Origin: Sipunculus nudus
Taxonomy: Eukaryota > Annelida > Sipuncula > Golfingiida > Sipunculidae
Assembly (NCBI GenBank): GCA_026874595.1
Contig: CM049316.1
Location: 49,352,695-49,416,694, forward strand
Direction: 5' to 3'
DNA: 64,000 bases
This document shows positions 1-12,488 of this stretch, piece after piece. Position 1 is the first letter of the stretch; every line of letters begins with the position of its first letter. The notes below the pieces were generated by a model. The model saw only the letters and a program-made list of their open reading frames with translations, did no database searches and was not told where the DNA came from. The translations under genes were made by a program, and so were the position numbers.

Positions 1-552
1 GCTAGGACACAGATATTTAGATAAATCAGATAATAAGCTTAAAATAAACAAACGTGGGTCTTTACTTGGTGTGTGACCATTTCTAATAAGTGAAAACGAG
101 AAAATTTGCAGATGGCTACTAGCCCCGCTTGGAACCATTGTTTTGCTTGCACTTTGTTTTGTTCACTAGATGGCACTATTTTAGGGACCAGGCAGTAAAC
201 CTTATGTTTGGAATTAAGTTGGATTTCCATGATAAATGAGCCTGAAACCTAACAGCCATTCAGAGGAAGGACTCTGAAAACTGGCTTCTCCCTGTGTCCT
301 TTACCCTAAAGCAACAAGTCATGTTTGGTTAGAAACCTGCGAGCATCGCTTCTTAACTTTGCACCTGGATTATATGTTTCATTTTCTTATTTGAGCAAGA
401 AAACAAGTAAGGACTCTTAGTTAAGGGTATGTTAGCTAGATTATGCTTGGTAATTTGGCCAAAGGACAGAAATTTAGTAATATCAGACAGGGCACCACAA
501 GAATGCATGCAGTGCTCTCCGTCTCTGTATTATAGAGACGGACACTCTGTCT
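1..552. other. Intronic or flanking sequence, no gene seen
   Basis: AT-rich sequence without a supported exon, RNA gene or recognised element end. The minus-strand open frame at 39-230 has no recognisable motif. Because the first TEP exon seen here begins at 6645 in phase 0, this stretch probably belongs to the preceding intron of that gene. Confidence 0.4.
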
Positions 553-905
553 AGTGCTAGTGGTAATTTTGGTTATGGGCAACCTGAAATTATTGAATAA
601 CAGTTAACTCTTTATGTAAAAAGCATGCATGATAATTAACATGACTTACAGTGGACATTTATTTCCTGTTACTAGTGTTAGTGCTGTGGATTTAATTTTC
701 ACAGCATGTACACATAAGCATTTCATCTGTTAAAATCTGAAATTTGAAGCCAATTGATCAAAAACTGTAGATGTCATTCAAGTTTTCAAGCACCATGCCT
801 TGATTGTTTTCATCCAGTCAGTGAAATGTGTGCTTGGGCAGTATTACATAACTGGTTCAACTTCTGACCTAGCCACTGCCTCTGTGAATGTCTGGGTCAG
901 GCTGG

Positions 906-995
906 GTCTCTCTCTCTCTGGCAGTCAAGCTCTCTCTCTCTCTTGCTCTCCCTCTTTCTCTCTCTCTCTCTCTTTCTCTCCCATTCTCTCTTACC
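906..995 (+). repeat. CT-rich microsatellite
   Basis: Interrupted (CT)n tract inside the family A block. The corresponding tract in the second copy is at 20956-21042. Confidence 0.9.
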
Positions 996-1103
996 CCTAA
1001 GCCTCCCATTCTCCCTGCACCCCATTCTGTTGACAGGTACTATAAACTAGATTAATTAGCTATGATTGTTGAAGCAATTTAGAAATGTGAATCAACTGAA
1101 ATA

Positions 1104-1106
<3 letters not shown>

Positions 1107-1140
<34 letters not shown>
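1107..1140. repeat. (AT)17 microsatellite
   Basis: Pure AT repeat of about 34 bp. The second copy of the block has only about six AT units at the same position (near 21168-21179), so the array changed length after the copies separated. Confidence 0.9.
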
Positions 1141-1143
<3 letters not shown>

Positions 1144-1872
1144 ATACTGTAAATGTGTAGTTATATTTTTAAACCTGGAAAAAATGAAGTATTGAAAAAA
1201 AAGGAATAAAGGCAAATATTGTTAATTTTTCCTGGCTCAGTAGAATGGGAATAAAAATGATTTGCTTTGTTTCTCCACCTTTCTGCCTGCTTAAATATTT
1301 AATAATTATTATATTTATGAATAAACATTTTTCTCTGTAAGCACTTGAATTCAATTTAATATCCTGTATGAATATGCAAGGGTGCTGTAACTCCAATCAT
1401 CCTCTTCCCCCACCCCATAGAGTCCTTGCTCTTTGGCACTGTGAACAATAGTTCTATTGCTTTTCCATAAAATTTAAAAACTAAAGATAATGTATAGTAC
1501 AGAAAGACTGAGGCGTTTTAACTCCCATCATAACCCCCTCCCCCCGTAAATCCTTCCACCTGTTAAGTGGGGACTTTATGGCTACTGTATACATATGATA
1601 AAATAGAAAATAGATTTATTAAAATAATTGGATCTCATTAAACAAATCTGTAAACTGTTGAACTGTCAATAGCTTATCAAAAAGGTAACCAATGGAAACA
1701 CATGGTCAGATCTCAAAATATTATTTGCAACAATTTCTTCAATCATATCAACCAACCATGGCCAAGATTACCTTTTCCGATCAGATTTTATCTGCTTTTC
1801 ATAATTTTTTTAGATTTTAACCTTCCAGGTGTTTAAGTACTGTTGAATGCTCCATTCCCTCTCTCTTTTCTC

Positions 1873-1873
<1 letters not shown>

Positions 1874-1942
<69 letters not shown>
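1874..1942 (+). repeat. (CT)n microsatellite
   Basis: Long pure CT run in the duplicated block. The second copy has a compound CTGT/CT tract at the same position (21870-21946). Confidence 0.9.
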
Positions 1943-1944
<2 letters not shown>

Positions 1945-2974
1945 TTTTTTTCTACATCCACCTCCTAGCTGCCCTCACTGTTCCCTTCTCTGAGCCCCAT
2001 CCCGATAGCAGCCTCAGTAAACAAGAACAAGATGAATCAGATATATTCATACTTTAATATTTTGTATAACTATTCGTCCATAGGTACCTATGTACATGCC
2101 AGAAATTATGTCAATATTGTGTAATATGTAGACATAGACGGCATCAAATAATGTACATTGTAAAGACTGAAGAGATATTGTGTCATACAGTCACAAATTC
2201 ATAAATCCCCTCATCAGCATAGTAAATCATAACATTATATCTGTCAAATTGAAATCTTGCAGACTTCCATACACTATAGATCCTTCAATAAATAGCCTAT
2301 TCATCATTCTACTACTGCTTATTACTGCTGTCATTGCATTCATAATTGCTCAGATGTATCGCAATTTTCAACCCCTCCTAAATAAATAAAAAATAAACCA
2401 CTATATTTAACTCTATTAATCCTTCAGTCAGGTTATTTCATTTATTATTTACTCACATATTACATTACATTCCTTTATAATAGCCCAACATGTCCATAAT
2501 ATTCATAAGCTTTATCGACTCAATGATAAAGCTTTATCACAATGGAGAAACATTTATGGTCCAATCACAATCAGCTGAGCGCCGTGACCCATGGGTCCCT
2601 TGTTTATGTAAGTTAAATGTATTTTTATTATTATTTTTAATATCTTAAATTATTTAATTTTGATTAATGTATGATAAGGGTGTGGTCGGTCATAATAGCT
2701 TATGGTTAATGTTGTCTTTGTTTGTAAAAACCGACATAAAATAAAATATTTTTATTATATTGAATTGCCGGTATCAGTCTTCTATTTTCTCTCACATGTG
2801 CCTGCTTGTCATGAAAGTACTGACCTGCATGCGTATATACATTTATTAACAAGTCTTAAAAGCCAAAGCAACAAATATACAGTGCATTTAGATTTATAAA
2901 TCGTTATGGTTTTTTCTAAAGTTATATCCCTAAGCATTAGCAATCAATAGATACGACCAATACAGTATGCAACG

Positions 2975-3042
2975 CATTCGATTATCGTATCGACATTGTT
3001 TATCGATTCATATCGATATATTGATACAGCCCTACTGTTGAT
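2975..3042. mobile_element. Possible hAT-like transposon end (one end only)
   Basis: A run rich in ATCGAT/TATCGATA words ends in CAGCCCTA (reverse complement TAGGGCTG, a common type of hAT-superfamily terminus). Family A interior sequence begins immediately after it (CTGTTGATATAG, as at 15788). No partner end or target duplication was found upstream. 2604-2974 is AT-rich and holds no gene I can support; it may be the body of this element. Confidence 0.3.
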
Positions 3043-3941
3043 ATAGTTTTCATATTATGCACACAGAAGGATTTCAGCTTTTAAGTTTCAAAAGCTGAAA
3101 GAAATTGGCCAAAAATTGTAGCTTTTATTAATGTTTTTGTGAGACCATGTCAGACCCAGGCTCTCCCCAGCCGCTCTTCAGTCACCTGTATGTCGACCTT
3201 GTTGACCTTTCAGCAAATTATGCACACTTGAGGCGAGGCATACACTGGGGCAGCGAGGCAACAATTTATTTTTTTTAATATAAATAAAAGCCACAAAACC
3301 AGGTACTTATGATCATTATTAAAATATGTGAATTTTGTATATTCTGGATTCTCAACATCATTGTTTGGCTAAAACTGAATAAATACCAGACATGGTGAGA
3401 ATACTTTGCAAATGTATTTGAACAGGAATATGAATATGTAATCCATTATAAAATTTTTTGCATAAGAATGGGAATTCAGGTAAAAATGAAAGTATTTGAA
3501 TACCAGTGCAAATACTTTCAAAATGTATTCATGAATGCATTCATGAATATATTCTATAATATTATTTTAATAATCATTTCAGTTATATTTTATTTTAAAA
3601 AATTGTATGATTCTCTTATTATTTTTATTAAACATATATAACACAATATTTGTTATTAAATTTTAATAAATAGTTAAACTCTTATATTATATATGCTGCT
3701 TATAAGTTATATGGCTAAGTCAAAATCTGTGTGACAGTAGCACTCCATTTGTTAATAAAATAAATGAAATTAATCCTCTTCCCTGTCGCCAAAAATACTA
3801 TCAAAATCATACATAAGCTAAACACCAACAACTCATAATACAGCTTATATTTATTACCACACAAAACCAGCATGTGCTTTATTTAAAAATCATATTTTTT
3901 TATCATATATAACAGCTGAGCGCCGTGACCCATGGGTCCCT
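3043..3941 (+). mobile_element. Family A1 3' half
   Basis: Collinear with the A1 interior at 15787-17123 and ending in the A 3' terminus: CAGCTGAGCGCC then GACCCATGGGTC then CCTTA. It runs directly into an A2 interior (CTATTTTTGAGACC), so it was probably inserted in an A2 element. Confidence 0.75.
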
Positions 3942-4553
3942 TATACTATTTTTGAGACCTGCAAAGATGCATTTATCTGTTAACAGGGTGCAATTGGTAA
4001 CCATTCAACCTGGAATCTTCTAGTGTAACATGTAGGGAGGTTAACGAAAAATCTCCTTGGAAACCTGAAATTAGGTTTCTGTTACCCATATCCTTTGAGC
4101 CATAGGGCTTATTGTATGTACCCATCAGTATAATTAAAAATTTGATTCAAAACCTCAAATTTCTGAACGACAAATGCATTCATCACCATGATTCTTTGCA
4201 TGCACATTTATCATGGAGTGTTTCTTCAGTTCCGGCAGACTGGTGGCCCTACCTGGGTTTTTCAAATTTTATGCACTTTCTTTCAGTTTTAATTTTTGAG
4301 ACCTTCAAAGATGCAATTGTCCCTGTCAAAGATGCAATTGTCCATTAACAGGGTAGAATTTTTAATTTGACATCCAGAGAGGTCCACGAAAAATCTCCTT
4401 TGAAACCTGAAATTAGGTCTCTGTTACCCATATCATCCCGAGCTGTGCTTCGATTTAATGGGGATACCACCTTAATTTGGCATTAGGATGATAAAATTCC
4501 TTTTGTGGATGTCTTCCTAGTCAGCTGAGTGCCATGACCCCTGGGTCACTTGT
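3942..4553 (+). mobile_element. Family A2 3' fragment
   Basis: Contains about two A2 core units (GAAACCTGAAATTAGGTCTC, GTTACCCATATC). It ends with TCAGCTGAGTGCC, TGACCCCTGGGTCA and CTTGTT, an A 3' end with a changed hairpin centre. Confidence 0.75.
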
Positions 4554-5229
4554 TGAAAAATGTTTTAAGCACATAAATTTCACATAACATTTTGTAATTT
4601 GAAGTCACCAGGGCCTGCTGTCAGCTGTTCAAGCCCAATGGTGACCCAAATTAATTAGTCCATTGTCAATGTTGTCGCTAGCGCCTCACTGCTCTACTTC
4701 CCAATAACCCTAGAGAGGCTCCTGATTTTCTCACTTAAAGGTGCCAATTCACAAACCTTTTGAAAAAGAATTTATGGGATTTCTTGCTTGCTCTGTGTAT
4801 ATATTAATGATCTAAGGGTAGTTTTGGTTGTGAAAAGTTATTATAATGCCTTTTTGAAGGATGTATGAACTTGTTTATCAACAACATGTTTGTAAACAAC
4901 AGAAATGTTGACAAACGGGAAAACATGTAACCTGATGTGGTAGGTTCATATATACAGAGTTTGAAAGGTCACTTGTTGCAAAGCGCCATTTTCTAAGCTC
5001 TGGCTTATATGAATTGCTGCCAGATGCCTTTGTAGAGTATGATTTTATTTATTTTGGCGGGCCCCCACATATTCTAAACACACTGATAAGAACAAAATAA
5101 GCAGCCTGCATTCAGTGATTTTCAAATTTTCTTGCCTATTTTCATAAAAGCTCCAACAGATTGACTTTTGTTTATAAAGATCAGATAAGTGATTGGGCCC
5201 CTTTAACATTTTAACTGTGGAAGCAAGAG
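4554..5229. other. Unassigned sequence, no gene seen
   Basis: No splice-bounded exon, element end or tandem repeat recognised. The minus-strand frame at 5045-5242 shows no motif. Confidence 0.35.
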
Positions 5230-5416
5230 ACTGTTTTGTCAAGGATATAACTTTATTTAATCTTGAATCAGTTGTATACCAGAAATAAGATCATAGTTTA
5301 GTAAATTTTTTCAGATATTGGCTTAAAAGTAAAATTGGTATCTTTAATTGTCCCCAACCATAGCATTTTTATTAAGAAACAGCTGTTGATTTCAGCATGT
5401 ACACATAAGGATTTAT
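5230..5416 (+). mobile_element. Family A1 interior fragment
   Basis: Matches the A1 stretch that runs from a TATAACTTTATTTAAT motif to the CAGCATG..ACATAAGGATTT motif. It is cut by the A-type 5' end that follows. Confidence 0.6.
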
Positions 5417-5740
5417 AGCTCGGCTGACTATAAGTCAACTGAGCAATAGAGATGGTCCTTTGTCTGTCAGCTGTCTGTCCAGTTAACTGGCATGTTTTGA
5501 AACCGTGGGATGTATGAATTCAAAATTTGGCATACCATTAGATGTCCCCAATAGAGAGTTGACTCATTCAGCCAAAATGTTTAAAATATCACAAAATATT
5601 CCCGGAGATAAGCTCTCTCAAGTTTGTTCAAATGGTTTTGGTTGGGTGAATTTTTGCAGAGTTACAGGAATTTTAACTTAGTCATTTGGCCAAGTAAGCA
5701 TACTAAGAAACCTGGAGGATCATGCTGGGCATAGGTTAGG
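5417..5740 (+). mobile_element. Chimeric element: A1 head joined to family C body
   Basis: Starts with a degenerate A 5' hairpin (AGCTCGGCTGACTATAAGTC) and the A1 motif CAAAATTTGGCATACC. From about 5570 it switches to the family C/E module (AAGTTTGTTCAAATGGTTTT, then GAGTTACAGGAA..TTAACTTAGTCAT). No 3' end is present; the minisatellite follows. Confidence 0.6.
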
Positions 5741-6595
5741 GTAATAACCCCACAAACCAGGCCAGTCACCCTGCCCCAGTCATAATAACCCCACAAACCA
5801 GGCCAGTCACCTTGCCCCAGTCATAATAACCCCACAAACCGGGCCAGTCACCCTGCCCCAGTCATAATAACCCCACAAACCAGGCCAGTCTTCCTGCCCC
5901 AGTCATAATAACCCCACAAACCAGGCCAGTCACCCTGCCCCAGTCATAATAACCCCACAAACCAGGCCAGTCACCCTGCCCAAGTCATTGCCAGGGGTAA
6001 TAACCCCACAAACCAGGCCAGTCACCCTGCCCCAGTCATAATAACCCCACAAACCAGGCCAGTCACCCTGCCCCAGTCATTGCCAGGGATAATAACCCCA
6101 CAAACCAGGCCAGTCACCCTGCCCCAGTCATTGCCAGGGGTAATAACCCCACAAACCAGGCCAGTCACCCTGCCCCAGTCATTGCCAGGGGTAATAAACA
6201 CACAAAACAGGTCAGTCACCCTGCCCCAGTCATTGCCAGGGGAAATAACCCCACAAACCAGGCCAGTCATCCTGCCCCAGTCATTGCCAGGGGTAATAAC
6301 CCCACAAACCAGGCAGTCTCACTGCCCCAGTCATTGCCAGGGGTAATAACCTCACAAACCAGGCCAGTCTCCCTGTCCCAGTCATTACCAGGGGTAATAA
6401 CCCCACAAACCAGGCCAGTCATCCTGCCCCAGTCATTGCCAGGGGTAATAACCCCACAAACCAGGCCAGTCTCCCTGCCCCAGTCATTGCGAGGGGTAAT
6501 AACCCCACAAACCAGGCCAGTCATCCTGCCCCAGTCATTGCCAGAGGTAATAACCCCACAAACCAGGCCAGTCACCCTGCCCCAGTCATTGCCAG
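5741..6595 (+). repeat. 41/51-bp minisatellite next to exon a
   Basis: About 17-18 tandem units. The 5' part has mostly 41-bp units and the 3' part 51-bp units, which differ by a 10-bp TTGCCAGGGG-type insertion. The 51-bp unit is a multiple of three without stops, so long frames stay open on both strands (6022-6659 minus, 6080-6630 plus). This is a by-product of the repeat and not evidence of protein. The array ends 49 bp before the first base of exon a. Confidence 0.95.
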
Positions 6596-6644
6596 ATACA
6601 TGTAATTGTGAATATTTTATAATTGTATGATTTGTTTTCCACAG

Positions 6645-6833
6645 TATGCTGTAGCTCATGCAGATGGCACACCATTGGAAAGCAATAGGAGGCAGGTGAC
6701 CATCACTAAGTCTGAGATGTTAACATCCGGTGCAACACTCACTGATCAGGACATCAGACTACTTGTGCGAGATGATGGCATTGTACATTATCAATTCATA
6801 CCTGACAGTGATGCAAGGCTTATAAATATCCAG
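6645..6833 (+). CDS. TEP / A2M-family gene, exon a (MG4 domain)
   Basis: A 189-nt internal exon of 63 codons, phase 0 at both ends. It is bounded by a TTTGTTTTCCACAG acceptor and a CAG|GTATGA donor. It encodes YAVAHADGTPLESNRRQVTI near its start and DDGIVHYQFIP near its end. This pattern (Y.V...DGTPL, then DGIV.F.I....A.LINIQ) is that of an MG4 macroglobulin fold in the alpha-2-macroglobulin / C3 / CD109 / TEP family. Members are secreted or GPI-anchored proteins of innate immunity or protease trapping; MG domains form the ring that holds the bait and thioester regions. It reads in frame into exon b. A2M, CD109 and TEP cannot be separated from this fragment. The next upstream exon is outside the window or hidden in 1-5740. 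Confidence 0.85.
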
Positions 6834-7010
6834 GTATGACTTCTTCCAGAGTAGCTGTCAGTATCTGATATGATGCAGAGTTAATCCTGCTGTATTATTA
6901 ACTAATTTTATATTTCTCTCACTCTCCTATAATATTCTGGAAATACTTATGCCAGCCAAGTGTACAATTTATAAACCCACATTTAAAGTTAAGCTGGCAG
7001 TAAGACAGCT

Positions 7011-7863
7011 TTAGTGCTCATAAATTGCCTGGCCTGCCGAACTTCCATTAACAGGGCACATTTGAAACCATTTCATTTGCGAAATCTGAAATTCATCATA
7101 CAGATAAATGTTCTCAGGTTCTCCAAAAAAACCCAAAACTAGGTCACTGTGACTGTTTCTTTGAGAAATTAAGGAAAAGCTTCCATTTTCCATTAAAATC
7201 CTATTGTTACATATCAAGACTGCATAATGTCAAATCCACTACTGTTACTTAATTCATATTTAATATAACAATTTCTCAGTATGTTTTCTATGCACATGCC
7301 AAAAAATAGGTCAATATTGTGTAATTTGTTGGAGTAATGGGCCCAAACATTATGTATATTGTCAAAATATCAGGAAAGATATTTACCCTTTTTAAATGGT
7401 AACTATATTGAAACTAGACAGCCTTTTCCAAGCATGTATCTTTATTTATTTTACATTTAACTGTATGCCAATAATTAGTTTAGAGTTTTGTAATTTATTT
7501 ATGTTATTAGCATAAATGTAAAATAAATACCTTAAATCTAGCCCAACTTAGACCGTGGCATGTTTTTACCCTGTACACATTGTTGATTTAATTTTTCACA
7601 GCACTATACATAGGGATTTTGTCTTTTGAAATCTGAAATGTCAAAGGAGTTGATCAAAATGAGTTGCTCTAATTTAAATTTTCAGACACCAGGTCAAGTA
7701 TTGTTAACATTGAGCCAGTACAGTGGTTTGTAGTGGGTGATGCGGCCCTCACCTATGTTATGTAACCTGTATCACTTCCAAGCATGCAGCTCCCTTGGTC
7801 CAGCTTAGCTGGGCTCCCCCCACCCTGCAGAAAGGATGCATAAACCAAATGAAAGTTTCAATT
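7011..7863 (+). mobile_element. Degraded family A1 fragment
   Basis: Carries A1 motifs in order (GGCAC..TTGAAACC, AAATTCA..CATACAG, AACTAGGTCACTGTGAC, GAGAAATTAAGGAAAA, the CACAGCA..ACATAGGGATTT motif and the CCTCACCTATGTTATGTAACC motif), but no clean hairpin ends. 6834-7010 is intron sequence with nothing recognised. Confidence 0.6.
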
Positions 7864-8158
7864 AGCTCAGCTGACTATAAGTCATCTGAGCCATAGTCAT
7901 GGTCTTTTCCTTTGTCCGGCTGTCCATCCGGTCATCCCACCATTAACAGGGCACGTTTTGAAACCGTTGAACCTACAAATCTGAAATTCAGCAGACAATA
8001 AGATGTCCCCAAAATCTCCTTCCATACTGAAAATTGAGTCACTACAACTTTGTTCCTTTGAGATATTAAGGAAAAACCTCAAATTTCCATTAAAACCCCA
8101 TTGTCACACTTGAAGACTGCATAATATCAAAACCACTGACCTGATATTAATCATTTTT
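7864..8158 (+). mobile_element. Family A1, 5' part (outermost of a nest)
   Basis: 5' hairpin AGCTCAGCTGACTATAAGTC followed by CATCTGAGCC and a short TCCG-type tract, then about 250 bp of A1 core. It is interrupted at 8158/8159 in a T-run by another A1 5' end. Confidence 0.8.
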
Positions 8159-9685
8159 ACCTCAGCTGACTTAATAAGTCATCTGAGCTATAGTCGTGGT
8201 CCTTTGTCCGTCAGCTGTCCATCCGTCCTTCTGTCCATTAAACTGGCACGTTTTGAAACCGTTAGACCTACGAATCTGAAATTCAGCATACAGTTAGATG
8301 TCCCCAAAATCTCCTACCATCCCGAAAATTGGGTCATTAGTACTTTGTTCCTTCGAGATATTAAGGAAAAACCTCCATTTTCCATAAAGAAACCATTGTT
8401 ACACTAAAAGACTGCCTAATATCAAAACCACTGATCTGATTTTGATCAAAGTGAATATGCATATTTTTCCATACATCTTCCATGTACGTACCAAAAATTA
8501 GGTCAGTATTGCGTAGTTTGTTGAAGTTATGGGCCGGAACATAATGCACCTCATAAAAAATCAGGAAATATATTTACTCACTTAACATAAGAATGGCTGA
8601 AGCTAGAGACTTCTTTTCAGAGATATAACTCCATTTAACCAAGATTCAATTGTATTCAGAAAATTAGATCTGAATTTTTCAAATTTTATAAGTTATTTGC
8701 ATAAATATGAAATCAGTACTTAAAATTTTGCCCAACTTTGGGCATGGCACGTTTTTTCCCTGTAAGTACTGTTGGTTAAATTTTCATATCATGCACACGT
8801 AAGGATTTCAGCTTCTAAATTCTGAAAATTGAAAGGAATTGACCAAAAACTGTAGCTTTTATTACTTTTTTTTATGAGACCATGTCACACTTAGGCTGCC
8901 TCTCTATATGACCCCATATTGACCTTTCATGCTTGAAGCAAGGCATATACTGCAGCCAGCCTGCTCTTGGTTGGCCTCAGCTGGATATAGCTATTCAATC
9001 CCCCTCCTCTTGTAATTGTTTGGCCAAAAACATAACAATAAACAATAATTTAAAAAAATTATTGGTTTACAATAACAACTTTAAGAAAAATAAATGGAAG
9101 AGGAATTTTATGGTTAATGAGTAACAGGGACCTTGCAATTACTGTTGTTTTATGGATCTTTCATGGATTGCTGAAAATATATTTCAAATGACACCATGCA
9201 ATCACCATTGGGTATTTTTTAATTTCAATCATAAAATGAAAATTGAATAATTAAATAAAATTGTTGTTTACTATAAGGGATTATGTGAAGCAAGTTAATG
9301 ATAGACAAGGATGCATTTGATCATATTAAATATTCTAAATGTCCAGGTCTTTTCCAGGTGTTTAATTTGTTGGGGTTTTTTTTATTACAAAATTTAAAAA
9401 AAAAATGAAATATGTCAAAAATTTAAAAAAAATTACTCAGACAAGTGCTCATTAAAGATGTCAATATGTTTGAATAATAACATTCAGACTCAAGGCTGTA
9501 TCAGCTGTTACATGATACTGGGTAAATAATCAAAATTTATATTTCTGATAACTTTATTTCAGTTAATAAAGTTAAAAATTTCCAAACTCCAGTTTGCTCC
9601 TTGTATAATATATTGGTTTGTTTTGATCCTTGGGTTATTTTGAACACATGTATTAGTTTCGTAGTAGAGATTATTTTCTTTTTTT
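8159..9685 (+). mobile_element. Family A1, second layer
   Basis: 5' hairpin ACCTCAGCTGACTTAATAAG with first base changes, the TCCGTC microsatellite, then the A1 core through about 9630. It is interrupted at 9685/9686 by a further A1 5' end in a T7 run. Its likely continuation is the A1 sequence after 20042. Confidence 0.75.
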
Positions 9686-12480
9686 AGCTCAGCTGACTAT
9701 AAGTCATCTGAGCTATAGTCGTGGTCCATTGTCCGTCGTCCGTCCATCCGTCCGTCCGTAGATGTGGCACGTTTTGAAACCGTAAGACCTAGGAATCCAA
9801 AATTTGGCATAATGTTAGATGTCCCCAAGATCTCCTACCAAGCCGAAAACTGGGTCTTTGCGACTTCGTTCCTTTGAGAAATTAAGGAAGAACCTCATTT
9901 TTTTATTGAAAACCTATTTTCACACTTCAGGACTGCCTAATATCAAAACCACTCATCTGTTTTTCCTCATATTTACCATAAATAATCCTCTATATAGTTC
10001 CTATGTACATGCCAGAAATTAGGTCTGTATTATATAATTTAAAAAAGTTATGGGCCCAAACATAATGCATTTTGTAAATAATCAGGAAAGAAATTTGATC
10101 ACTTAACACAAAACTTGTTAAAGCTAAGCACTTTTTTTCCAGTAATATTACTTTTATTAATCAAAATTAAATTGTATACCAAAAACTAGATCAAAATCTT
10201 TAAATTTTTTAAAATATTAGCAAAAATAAAAAATTGGTACCTTAAATTTTGCCCAACTTTGACCATGGCACTTTTTTAGCTCAGCTGACTGTATGTCATC
10301 TGAGCTATAGCGATCTTTGTCCGTCGTCCGTCCGGCCATCCGGCCGTCTGTCCGTTAACAAGGCACAAATCATAACCGCTAAACCTGGAATCTTCTTACT
10401 TTACATCCAGAGATGTCCATGAAAAATCTCCTTGGAAACCTGGAATTAGGTCTCTGTTACCCATACCCTTCGAGCTATGGGGCCCCAAAGTACCCCCCAG
10501 AATAGTGAAAAATTTCATACAAAAACTTCAATATCTCATTAACTACATCACTGATGGTCATGATTTTTGGAATACATATTGATCATGAGATGTTCCATCA
10601 GTTCCTGCAGACTGGGGGCGCCACCTGTATTTTTTTATTTTTATGATTTTTTTCTCTATTTTTGAGACCTTTAAAAATGTGGACATCTGTTAACAGGGCA
10701 CAAATCGTAAAGACTGGACCTAGAATCTTCATTTTAGACATTCTGAGAGAACTATGAAAAAACTCCATGGAAACCAGAAATTAGGTCTCTGTTACCCATA
10801 TCTTTCGAGCTATGGGGCCCCAAAATACCCCCCAGAATAGTGAAAAATTTCATACAAAAACTTCAATATCTCATTAACTACATCACTGATGGTCATGATT
10901 TTTGGCATACATATTGATCATGAGATGTTTCATCAGTTTCTGCAGACTGGTGGCGCCACCTGTATTTTTCAATTTTTTATGAATTGTTTTCTCTATTTTT
11001 GAGACCTTTAAAAATGTGGACATCTGTTAACAGGGCACAAATCGTAAAGACTGGACCTAGAATCTTTATTCTTGACATTCTGACAGCCCTATGAAAAGTC
11101 TCCATGGAAACCAGAAATTAGGTCTCTGTTACCCATATCTTTCGAGCTATGGGGCCCCAAAGTACCCCCCAGAATAGTGAAAAATTTCATACAAAAACTT
11201 CAATATCTCATTAATTACATCACAGATGGTCATGATTTTTGGGATACATATTGAACATGAGATGTTTCATCAGTTTCTGCAGACTGGTGGCGCCACCTGT
11301 ATTTTTCGTTTTTTAATGAATTGTTTACTCTATTTTTGAGACCTTTAAAAATGTGAACATATGTTAACAGGGCACAAATCAAAAAGACTGGACCTAGAAT
11401 CTTCATTCTTGACATTCTGAGAGAGCTATTGAAAGTCTCCATGGAAACCTGAAATTAAGTCTCTGTTACCCATATCCTTAGAGCTATGGGGCCCCAAAGG
11501 ACCCCCCAGAATAGTAAAAAATTTCATTAAAAAACTTCAATAACTGATTAAATACATCACTGATGGTCATGATTTTTGGCATACATATTTATCATGAGGT
11601 TTTTCATCAGTTTCTGCAGCCTGGTGGCACCACATGTATTTGTTCGGGCTTTTTTTAGTATTTTTTTCTCTATTTTTGAGACCTTTAAAGATATGAATAT
11701 CTTTTTTCATGGCACAAATCATAACAACTGGACCTAGAATCTTCATTCTTTACACACAGGGAGACCCATAAAAAATCTCCATGGAAACCTGAAATTAGGT
11801 CTCTGTTACCCGTATCTTTCGAGCTATGGGGCCCCAAAGTAACCCCCAGAATAGTGAAAAATTTGATACAAAAACTCCAGTATCTCAATAACTACAACAC
11901 TGATGCTGATGATTTTTGGCATACATATTGATCATGACATGTTCCATCAGTTTCAGCAGACTGGGTGTGCCACCTCTATTTTTTTTCAAATTTTTTACGA
12001 ATTATTTTCTCTATTTTTGAGACCTTTAAAGATGTGGTTATCTGTCAACAGGGTACAAATTGTAACAACTGGACCTAGAATCTTCATTCTTGTCATGCAA
12101 GGAGGCCCATGAAAAAAGTGTGTGAAAGCCTGAAATTAAGTCTCTGTTACCCATATCCTTCAAGCTATAGGACTTCAAAGTATCCCTCAGAATAATGGAA
12201 AATTTGATACAAAAGCTGAAGTATCTGAACAACTAATTCAGAGACCACCATGCTTCTTTGCATGGATATTGACCATTCAGTGTTTTTATTAGTTTCTGCA
12301 GACTGGTGGAGCCACCTGTATTTTTTTAAGTTTACGCATTTTTTCTCTATTTTTGAGATATATTAATACAGACACAATCTCAGCCTGTTGGTTAATCTGT
12401 TTGATGCTTCAGTTGAATGGTTATATACTACCAGTCTGATGATAAAATTTCCTTTTGCAAATCTCTTCCCAGTCAGCTGA

Positions 12481-12488
12481 GCGTCATG
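12481..12488. repeat. 8-bp target site duplication of TIR-1, left copy
   Basis: GCGTCATG, identical to the copy immediately right of the element at 18910-18917. Confidence 0.9.

Larger units (their letters stand above)
553..2603 (+). mobile_element. Family A 3' segment, copy 1 of a 2-kb duplicated block
   Basis: The segment is collinear with 20619-22588 over about 2 kb, with small indels. It ends in the family A 3' terminus: TCAGCTGAGC at about 2571, the palindrome GACCCATGGGTC at 2586-2597, then CTTGTT. No 5' hairpin end is present, so it is 5'-truncated. It contains three microsatellites. No coding capacity is evident. Confidence 0.8.

Noticed and set aside
6022-6659. Long minus- and plus-strand open frames encoding a 17-residue repeat protein
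   Set aside because: They follow from a stop-free 51-bp tandem unit (multiple of three), are open on both strands, and lie next to a splice acceptor; no start context or homology.
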